Shown here in pieces: positions 1 to 64,000 of a stretch of DNA of 64,000 nt (positions are counted from its first letter, which is position 1; every line of letters begins with the position of its first letter). The DNA is from Mastigias papua (taxonomy: Eukaryota > Cnidaria > Scyphozoa > Rhizostomeae > Mastigiidae): contig OZ025272.1 in assembly GCA_964019165.1 (NCBI GenBank), positions 10,321,856 through 10,385,855 of the forward strand, in the 5' to 3' direction. The notes beneath the pieces were generated by a model. That model was not told the origin of the DNA. It was given only the letters and a program-made list of their open reading frames with translations, and ran no database searches. The position numbers were made by a program, and so were the translations under genes.

Positions 1-117
1 TCTGAGTAGTGCGGAGGTACTAGCAGATGGCAAAGATACAAATTCACAAGTAACATAGGAAAGTTGATCATTTAAATCAATAGAATAGCATTTAAAATTA
101 CGATGTTTAATGCTTAC

Positions 118-6492
<6,375 letters not shown>

Positions 6493-7003
6493 TATTCTTG
6501 TACGAGTGGCGTTAGAGTAAACTGAAAGACACTTAAGGTTATGTTAAACAATGCATGCTTATTCAGCCATAATATTCCCAACAAACCCAAACAATACGAT
6601 TTTAATGAATTGCCGGGAGGTTTGACAAGCTGTTGTTCCTACAAAAAGGAGCGCGTTCAATAGTAATGCCATTCTTCATTGCTTTATCACCTGGTAGCCA
6701 ACAGAAGGCTATGTTGCTATATGTTGCGAGCTGGAAATAGAAGTGACTCCCAAAAATTCATGATCGTTAATATTAACAAAACTGCTCTTGTTGTGAAGGT
6801 CTGTATACACAATAAACATTAGGTAGACGCTTCTTCCTTAGCGATACCTAATGGCCAAGCAGTCCCCACCTGAATCTATACAGTATATTGTCACATTCGG
6901 ATGAGAAAGTAGACTCAAAAGCCTCAGTGTGTCAACAGTGTATCGTTATCTTTTCGTCCGTCTTGTTCATAACACTGAGGTTATATATTGCGATGTTGCG
7001 TCA

Positions 7004-7168
<165 letters not shown>

Positions 7169-8880
7169 TTTTATATATATCTATGTGTGTGTATGTATGT
7201 TTCTACGTTTGTATGCATGTATATATGTAAATATGTACAGTCTGTAGCATCTTTAAGTTTCACATTTCCATTCATCAGTCTATATACAAGATGCGCCTTG
7301 TATGTAGACTGATGATCAGCAGAAATCAAAAGAAATGCCTAGTTGGAGCTTCAAGTCCACCCAGTTGAGTATGGTTGTACTCTTGTCTAGTACTCTTAAA
7401 CTTGTTATCCATACCTAGATAAACATTGTAGAATCATTGGCCGCTCAGCTCTATCAAAGACTGCTGGAAAGTTTTAGTAAGACAATAGATTTTGACCAGA
7501 TTTCTGCAAACGAGTTACAGAGCAGTACAAAAATACCGTAATTAAGTCATACTGTAGCTGCCTTGATTCTCTGAGCGCAATTATAAATTTGTCTCAGGAT
7601 AATGTACTGTAGAAACATAATGCATGTCATCAATGAATGACTGACAATCTTCCCCCTTGTCATGATACTTCTGTATCAAAATACCTCCTTTCCCAAATGA
7701 AATCCAATTATCCAAGAGCATATAGAACACTGAGATGAATAGAAAAAATTTCATTTTGGTTGGGTGAATGTAAAATGAAGCTTGTTAGGCCACAGCCATT
7801 TCAGCTAGACAGTACCCTATATAACAGAAGATCAAGTTTTACAGTTTAGAAGCAATATTATGATGCTATGTATTTCATAGTCATAGCATATGGTTTCTAC
7901 GATAAATCACTGAATAATCATACTGACTTCACAAAAGAGCCATTAGAAAACTTCGGTATAACTATCTTTGGACAATGATGACACAAATATATACATGCCT
8001 CTCAAATGAAACTCCACCCCTAATGAGGAGCACGTTCCAAAAAAAGAACTGATGGGTAATCTAGGATCAAGCTTACTATTAACTCTTCACAAGCGAAAAC
8101 TTCAGCACATGTAACCAGCTTGCTAATTCTCAGATGTAGGGTCCTCTAATACAGTCTACCTAGTACTAGGAAACGCCCACATTCAATCAATGAAGCAAAA
8201 ATGCATCAAAGAACAAAAGGGTGAACAATTTAAGTAGAAAAGTGTGAACAAAGCTCGATTCTACAAGCATATCATACATACTTCTATGTATATACCAGCA
8301 TTTTATTTATATTATCTGTTACCTTATGTTATTTTAGTTGGCCTACATTAGCTATGTACATGAACTATTTTTTTGACCACAGTTGTAAAACACTACTCAA
8401 GGCTTAATATGCATATGTGTAAATGCATGCTTGAACGCCGAAAGTAAACAAAGATGTAGCAGAAAATCTTTTTCACACTGGTTTCATCTGTTACGCTTAA
8501 TCTTCAGTGATGTCTATTTCTGGACAAAGAGATCATCAATCTCATCTTTGAATACTTGCAAACCATTTGGATATTCAGTGGCTTACAATTTACGAAGAGT
8601 TTCAAATTTTCAAAAAGTATATGTAGCCTCTATTTTCTGGTTACAGAAACACAACAATGACATCAATTTGACATATAGTGTCATTTTTTTATTACGATAT
8701 GGAGATACACTGTCGAGATTTACGATAGTTAGCTTTCTCTATTCCAGTTCAGCTTTTGTCACTAGCTTTTGAAAGAGCTTATTTTCAAGAACTAAAATCT
8801 ACATAACTGCATTAGCTTTTAATTAGATCTCACCAATTGACCAAAACCATTAGGCCTAGTGTACATCCAAAGGCAATGCA

Positions 8881-10636
8881 GACATTGACTTAGTAAAGTT
8901 TTGCATATACTATTGTGTTATTTGCTTCTGTTCTATGTCGCATAATGGGCATATATATTACCATATTATCCTCAAATATCACTCATTTGAAAAGGAAACC
9001 TGTTTACTTTGATCTTTCTTCCAATGACCAAGTTCCCAAACCCACTTTTGATGGTATCTGCTCTACGTTGCAGAAGCAACCCAATGTTTGTATCCTGCAA
9101 GATCTTAAGTCCTAATTTTGAAAAAAGTTGTTTCTATTGTTGTTAATAAGTGTGTTGTTGGAGACAATGCTGATTATTCTTCCGATATTGTTTCTAATTT
9201 TACAAGCCTGAGCCTCTTTGAAACCTTGCATATAAATCTCAACCTTGGTTAGATTTACGTATTTGAGCATAGATCGAGCGAACATCACTTGGCTTGGAAT
9301 TGATGAAACCAGCTTTTAGAAGTTCTTGCAAATTCATAATAGACTATTATGTTGGAATCCAACAACTGCAGGCTGCATTTTCACCAATGTTTTAATAGCA
9401 ATTCGTTCTATGTCTGACAACTGTTTGATTTAGGTTCACTTCTTTAAGAACACTCTGAAAAGCAGAAGAAATAAAAGCACAGTTTCCTCATAGGAGAAGG
9501 CCCGTCAAGAGGCAGCTCGGGCCCTTCAGACAACAGCGGGGGCGTCGAGAGCCAGTTAGTGCCCAGGGGTTAAAAACAAACTGGGCCAACAATTGTGATA
9601 TCAAATTTGTTCAGGATTTGACTTTGTCATTCTCTGAGTTTGCGAATACTGAAATTATTTTCTGTGGGGAAGCGTGCCCTCTTGTCTCGCGGGGGGGGGG
9701 GTGTAAGCAGAAATTTAAAAACTAAAATCATGAAGAATCGATAACTACAGGGACATTGCTACATAGATGCACCCGAGGAACAGATAATATTTGATAGGAG
9801 TGGATGGGAGTTGTGAGTAGCTTTTAAAAATGTACTATGTTAAAGAATGTTCCCGATTTCTCAAGCAAAAGTAAAATACTGTAGTACAAACAGACTATTT
9901 TTAATATTAGCTTAGGATATTAGCCTAAGCGGATTTTATTTCCATCATATTTTGTACCAAAACAAGCCTTGAAATGTAAAGTATGAATAGTTGTTGGAAA
10001 GTGGGGGGAGAAATGTGCATGAGATGTAAGATATCAACAAGGGAAATATCTGATTGAGTGGCTAGATAATAACAAACGAAAGAAAAGCTGAATTTATGAA
10101 AATAAAATATAGCAATTATAATTCGTATTGGACTTAGTGTACAAAAGTTTTAAAAAATCAGAATCAGTTAATTCCTGTCATGTTTCTAAAGTGACGCCTA
10201 CTAAACATAGGAAAAGTAGCGCAGTATCCGAGTAATGGCAAATATAAGAATTACCGAATACCAACACTGCAACTTCCAAAGCAAGAATGCAAGGACAAAT
10301 CAAAGCATGATATGGTTCAGGGCATAGAGGGGAATTTTAGAATCCCACCCTATTTACTGTAAGGTAGTGCTCCATAAATTCGTTGGCTCTCTTTGCTGTT
10401 GTAACAGTATGTTGGTTGATAAAAATAAACAAATTCTTCGATTTTCAGTTTTTGACTTTTATAGTCACATTTCTATGCAATTTTATCATTTTTCCATTCA
10501 CCCTCCAGTAAATCAACCAGGAAAGTTTTGCATTTAGTCAAAAGGTGTATATGGTTGTGGCTGGTACACATACCGAGTTTCATACAGAATAACCTATTTT
10601 CATACAGATCTGCCGAGTAACAGGTGAAAACTTTAT
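8881..10636. other. Intergenic DNA with no recognised gene
   Basis: Unique AT-rich sequence just outside the duplicated block. The only compositional oddity is a GC-richer patch at about 9,490-9,700, including a run of G near 9,690. Open frames here are short and look random. Confidence 0.5.
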
Positions 10637-11884
10637 TGTTAGGGGGTGTTATAGCGTACTGGTGTTCTATGTGTTACATTACTTTGTATCGTATGTCGTG
10701 TCACTTTACTGTTGATGCTGCGTGTTGGAATGACATGTTTGTGTTAATTCCTGTTGTGGGTAACTCCCGTGCAGTGTCAGTATCACCCTTTCCGGGGAAT
10801 GTGTTTGTTTCTATCAACGTGTATTGTGCTCTGACGTGATGAATATTGTTAGGAGTGCTTAAGACCCTGCATACACAAGAAAGGCCTGATTACATTAGAC
10901 CTGCTGGATCCATACCTATCTGAATCTGCTATCTGGACCCGTTTGGGATCAGTTCCAATGTGTACTCATATGAACCCGTTTCCATTTAGGTCTAGTGTAA
11001 ACGGCTGGGCTCGACGCAAACAAGTACACTTCCAAAACGAGACATGCAAATGTCTGTTAAAAGTCACCAAAAATGCTGAAAATATTGAAGGGATTCATCA
11101 TCACTAGGAGGTCAAATAGCCTAAACGGTGGGCATCCGTGCTAGTGTAAACGCAATCTAAAGTGAATTCGTTCTAGTGTAAACACCAGCAAAAATGGGAA
11201 CGTATCCTTATTGAATCCGTACAAATTTTTATCCTTGCTAATTTTAGCATTTGATTCAGTTAGCTCAGATTGGTCTGGTTATTAGCTCTAGCGGGTACAC
11301 AGATAAGCCACATACGAATAGTAGTTTCTTTGTATTGTATCCAACTTAAGCCCAGGTCTTTGGCCTAGGCTTACTGACTACTGTTAGAGTACCAGTTTTT
11401 GTAATTTATTTTGATTTCGTAATGTAGCCACATTTAGTGTTTACCTCATGTATGACATTGCCACGTCGTCCCATTGTCCTGTGTTCCGTTATTAGTTCTT
11501 ACGTGAATGTCTATTTTTATTATAATGTCTCATTGTGTGTTGTCATCGCCCTGTTGTCTATCGTGAAATTGCGTTGGATATAAATGTGGGTATGTGTGTT
11601 TTTAAGTTTGTGTTGCCGTGAAGTCCATGTGAGAGTCGTCGTGAATCTGGTTGGAGTTGCCGTTTGCCGTATTATTTGTCGTCACCGTTCACTGATTTGC
11701 CGTGTGCCATTTCCCGTCGGAGAACATTGTTGGACTTATTAAACTTGGAGAACTTGGAGAACTTCTTTGTACTTTTAACATTTTGTTAATTTTATATATT
11801 GTGTGTTGTTTGCCGTATTAGTAATTTTTATTTTAAATATTAATTATTGATTCGTTATACTCTGTAAACCCGTGTGGTTTAACA
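10637..11884. mobile_element. Probable solo LTR of a retrotransposon, interrupted by a MITE-like insert
   Basis: The region starts TGTTAGGGGGTG and ends GGTTTAACA, giving TGTTA...TAACA inverted ends as in many Gypsy-type LTRs. Its outer parts are unusually rich in G and T on the plus strand, and a TATA-like GATATAAATG lies near 11,577. The middle (about 10,860-11,250) has repeated TAGTGTAAAC motifs and looks like a nested small DNA element. The flanking five bases (TTTAT and TTAGT) do not form a clean target duplication, so this call is tentative. Confidence 0.35.
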
Positions 11885-13109
11885 TTAGTGTAGCACCCCA
11901 AATCCCCATGGCCAAGTCCCATAGAAAATCATAGCCGTGGAAATAAAGCATTAATACTGCTGCATGAAACCCTGAGCTAAAAAAAGTCAACTAATCGATC
12001 AAGTTTGTTGCTGGTACTCGATATTAAAGAACGTAAGCTGATGATACATAAACGCCCTCACAAATCTGCTGAGTAAACATGCATATTTATGTAAGCTAGT
12101 CTTGCAGGTGTGTAGAAGTAGTAAAAGATGCAAGCATACTGACATTCTCCTTTGACACCATATAAACCAACGTTTGGGCTTGAAAATACAACTGTCAACA
12201 TCAACATTATGAAAATCCATTATACTGACTCAACTAACCTGAAAGCATTACTATAGAGATATTGTCACGCTGAGGTGAAAGGCTAGAATCACACGAAGTC
12301 TGTATATATTATTAACCATTTTGCAAAAGCTTCAATGAACAAAACCAGAAAAGGTAGTGACTTTTTCAAGAGACGTAGTTGGTTGCTTTCAGACTATAAC
12401 AAAACAAATATTGTAAAATGCTATGTCAAGAGTTCCCTATTTGCCAATGGAAGTTGCAAAGAACTGAATATTTCTTGGATTGTGTGTATAAACATTTCAA
12501 ATTAAGGATTATTGGTGGAATCGGAATCATGAAGATCAAATGATACAAAGAAATTTGCTATCTTGAATCGCTTTTTTTCATCATAATTTGAAGTATGAAG
12601 ATAAACTACGAAACTAACCCGTTTAAGAAGATATACCCATTAGAACATAGAAATATTAATACTTATCTCTATTTCAGTGAAATGCTTTGTTAAAGTGCAA
12701 ATAAAGTAATAGCCAGCGTGCAACATAAATAAAAGTCTTATCAGCGTCTTCAGCAATGTTTCCTGCAATAAGGAACAATAATGGTAACACACACAAATAT
12801 CTTCGAAGGAATAGTTATAGAGAGAAACAGCGCAGCTTAGCACATGCATAAAATACTAAGACGCTCAAGACATGAAAAATATGGCGCTTTAAGAGAGATA
12901 TTATATGAAAGAAGATACAAAGATAGGGAATGCTGAAAACACGAATGCATTCAAGACGAATTAAGTTATATGGAGAATAATAAGACTGTAGAAAGCTAAT
13001 TTCCACGTAAACACAGCAGTGTAGATATTTCTATTCCAGTCTTTTAAGAGTTAGAAACTGCTATACAAGAAGGTGTAAACCTTTGGAAGATGGCGTAATG
13101 AGGATGAAC

Positions 13110-13345
13110 CTTTATCAGACATTGTATCTGCTGTAGTATAGATATTTGGCTTCACTAAAGTCGAAAAAGCTGGAACATTGTATAAGCATACTGAAGTGAC
13201 CTTTTTCTCGTCCGACACTGATCAGAGTGTGATACGGCTGATGTAGATATGATGAATAAGGCGCCCAGTTGGCTGTATGAGTGACCCGTGGGCACCTACT
13301 CATCACTATTTTCTTGAAGAGTTCAAGTGAGAAAATTAACTCTTT
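13110..13345 (+). mobile_element. Penelope-like element terminal-repeat relic
   Basis: Matches the left terminal arm of the Penelope-like element at 21.4 kb: GAACATTxTxTxAGCATACTGAA, then a TCAGAGxxTGA segment, ATGATGAATAA, and GAAGAGTxCAAGTGA. No coding part remains. Confidence 0.55.
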
Positions 13346-14019
13346 TAGCTCTTAATATAATCTAATTTCAAAATCAGACAAAGAAAGAAAGAAACAAGGA
13401 AAAAGAAGTAGGCCAATTCTCTGAGGGTGGATCCCCAATGCTCCCTATGGTCTGGGAATCCTTACGGCGAGTAACAGACTTCCTTCTTCTATGAGGTATA
13501 AGAGAACTACTCTTTCTCCGCATGACCACACACACTTTGAGTCTGCCCATATTCACTGAATAACCGAATACTCGCTAACTTTTGGACTGAGAAATCGAAT
13601 AACGAAATCACAACAGATGGCATCAAAAAACCTCTCTTAATGCCCTACTTGCAATGAGAAGGACGTTAGTGAACATGGATGAAAGCAATTAGGTCCAATC
13701 TGCTTTCTTCCACTATGCATCAGAAACGTATTCTTTGCTAAGACTGACTACAGAATAGATAACAAAGCCTGGCAAAACCTGTGGCGCAACCCATCGACAT
13801 TTCATTTCTCCATTCACTAAGGTACTACATATTCGCAAAGTGTTGGACCCAATACACGAAAAGATTAAATCAAACGGATATACAGTCATAATAACTGTAA
13901 TTGGTATCCCATTTGCAATGGAAGGGATATAGGCGAGCATACAGGCTTAAAGTTTTACGATAGTGCATAAACATACTTCATATTTGTATAAAATTATGAT
14001 AGGTCTTACCCTTTGTAAT

Positions 14020-61368
<47,349 letters not shown>

Positions 61369-61846
61369 TATTCCAGTACGAGTGGCAATAAGGTACACCG
61401 CAAGGTCCTTTAAGGTGTGTAGAACAATCCATGCTTATTCAGCCATTGCATTCCCACCAAAGCCCAACAATGCGGTTTTAGTAGGTTGCCCAGAGTTTTG
61501 AAAAACCTTTTTTGATACAAAAAGAAGCGCATTCAATAGCAATGCCATCCTTCATTGCCTTATCAGTTGTTGTTTAATAGAAGACAAGATGTTGCAAACT
61601 AGACATGGAGGTGACTTTCCAAAATTCATGATTATTGAGAGCGAACATGCTCGTGTTATGAAATAATCTCTGGAATCAGGATGGGAACACTCCACCAAAT
61701 TTAGCCTGAACAACTACAGGGCATTCCACCAGACCATACCTAGTATACATATAACCACTATACTCTCAATACCATCTCATTACATCTGAGAATCGCACAA
61801 AGCGTGATATTCTGAGTTACATTTTTATGGATTTACCCGACTTTTA

Positions 61847-62089
<243 letters not shown>

Positions 62090-64000
62090 CATCTTTAAGC
62101 TTCATGTGATAACTCATCAGGCTATATGCAATACAAACAGCTAGTCGTAGCTTCAATTTCACTCAGCTGAGTATGGTTGCAGCTTCTTTGCACAACCTTG
62201 ACACCTCTCACAGCACCAAAGGTTTGCCTATTGTTCGGTTTTACTCCTTGCGTTCACAAACAGTCAATGCTTTGTCTGAACAGGCTCCAATCGACTACTC
62301 GTCTTGTTATTCACCTATTTTCTCTTGTTATAATTCGTGCATCCCTTGAATGATTAGTACTTTCATTCATGTCTATTTATTGATGATGCTATCTTTTACC
62401 TCTAATCGGATGTCTAGACCGTCTACCCTGTAAAATCATTGTGTTGCGGAAGTTTGAATCTTTGTGATATGTACCTATGATTTAATTATCATTCAAATGT
62501 ATATTGTTCTGGTGGTCACTCTGGGCTAGTCCTTTTGAAAGTAGATAAAATGAGAGTCAATCATTGGCAGCTGAGCCCTATCATAGATTGCTGCAAATGT
62601 TCGGTAAGATAATGGATTTTGACCTGGTTTTTGCAAAATAGTTGCAACGCAGTATAAAAATACTGCAGTAAAGTCATATTGTAGCTTACTTGATTTCTTT
62701 GCGCAATTATAAATTTGACTTAGGATAACGTACTATAGAAGCTTAATCAATGAATGACTGATAATCTGCTTCTTTTTTTTCACTTTAGTTTCAAATTGAG
62801 TTTCAACTTTAGAAATCTGCTTCTGCATCGTGATACCTCCTTTCCCAAATGAAATCCAATTATCAAATAGAATATTGAGCATTAACATGCATAGAAAAGT
62901 TTGTACTTACTCGGCATGCAAAAATCGGGAACGAATCAAGTATAATCTGGTTGGGTGGATGTAAAATGAAGCCTTATAAGGCCACGCCCATTTCAAAATG
63001 AAGTTTTACAGGGACAGGTCTATTTCAGCAGGGGACATTCCATATAAGAGAGGATCAATTTTTAAAGGTCGGAAACAACATTATAATGCTATGTGATTCA
63101 TACAGTCATAACGTTAAGTTCTATTTATTATCCACTCATATGGATTTCTGCGGTAAATTGCAAAATAAAATAGACCGATTTCACAAAAGAGCCTTTAGAA
63201 GTAGTGATTATATAAAGCAAGTTTGATGGGCTTCTACAAACGGTAGGTAGCACAAGGATCCATAAAAGTTGTTTTTGGAAACTGATGACATAAATATATA
63301 TATGCCTCTCATGAAACTCCACCCTTACCGTGGAGCACTTTCAATAGAAAGGAACTAATGGATAATCTAAGATCACGGCTATTAACTCCTTCACATGCGA
63401 AAACTTTAGCACATTGAACCTAACTGCCTTTCAGAGGTAGGATCCTCTAATACAGTCTACCTAGTGCTACGTAGCGTTCGCGTTCACTGATAGAAACAAA
63501 CAGCGTATCAGAGAACGAAAGGGTGAAACGTTTAAGTAAAACAGTGTCAAAAAACGTACATAGACTCTTTTCTAAACACATTTGTAAACCATTGAAGCTT
63601 AGTTTGCCTACACATATGCATGCTTTAACGCCAAAAGTAAACAAAGATATGGCACAAAATCTTTATCCATATTGGTTTCATCGGTTAAGCTGAATCCTCA
63701 GTGAACTCTATGTCTGGACCAAGAGATCGTCAACCTCATCCTTAGCTACTGGTGAACCATGTGGATATTCAATGGCTTACAATTTTCAAACAGTCTCAAT
63801 TTTTAAAAACGTTTATGTAGCAACTGTTTCTGGTTAGAGAAACCTATTCAAGATCAATTTTGTCATTAGCATCTGAAAGAGTTTGTTTTCAAGAACTAAA
63901 ATGTATATAACTGCATTAGTTTCCATTAGACTTTACCAACTGACCGAAACCTTCAGGCCTAGTGTACGCCCAAAGGCACTGGAATCCAGCAAATACTGAC

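Noticed and set aside
11999..12220. 73-codon minus-strand open stretch with several cysteines
   Set aside because: It can be framed as an exon (GLYGVKGECQYAC in one frame) but joins no neighbour in phase and matches no known domain.
13713..13940. 75-codon minus-strand open stretch just after the PA14 exon
   Set aside because: Possible acceptors leave the wrong phase for the preceding exon, and I recognise no domain. It is probably chance, though a hidden 3' exon is not fully excluded.

Overview
This is a eukaryotic, animal-type window. It is AT-rich, with short exons separated by introns that carry consensus GT/AG ends, long (TA)n tracts, and decayed CR1-like, RTE-like and Penelope-like retroelements. 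The domain mixture (reprolysin, disintegrin, discoidin, thrombospondin type 1, fibrinogen-related, PA14) and the retroelement types suggest a marine invertebrate, most likely a cnidarian. That placement is inference only. I see no prokaryotic, viral or CRISPR feature.

The window is dominated by one large minus-strand gene, called gene A here. I rebuilt it by hand as 44 exons from the ATG at 61,368 down to a TGA at 14,020. Every exon joins in frame, giving a predicted secreted multidomain metalloprotease of about 2,017 residues. Order: signal peptide, M12B propeptide, reprolysin domain with an intact HExxHxxGxxHD zinc site, disintegrin domain, cysteine-rich domain, EGF-like domain, thrombospondin type 1 repeat, three fibrinogen-related domains, a second thrombospondin repeat, a lectin-like domain and a PA14 domain. 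No membrane anchor is visible. The cysteine-rich domain is split by a five-exon cassette holding a discoidin (F5/8 type C) domain in circularly permuted order with a lectin-like domain inside it. This is the most unusual thing in the window.

At the left edge (1 to about 6,500) lie the first nine exons of a close paralog, gene B, on the same strand and running off the window. Genes A and B are head-to-tail tandem duplicates. Homology covers the 5' gene halves and at least 2.4 kb of upstream DNA (about 1-8,880 against 53,354-63,985), and two tracts are so similar that they look converted.

Layout: 1-6,492 gene B (partial). 6,493-8,880 duplicated upstream DNA. 8,881-14,019 intergenic, with a probable solo LTR and a Penelope relic. 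14,020-61,368 gene A, with introns carrying CR1, RTE and Penelope relics, several MITE-like or foldback elements and, at 48.4-50.6 kb, a tandem array of palindromes joined by (TA)n. 61,369-64,000 gene A upstream DNA.
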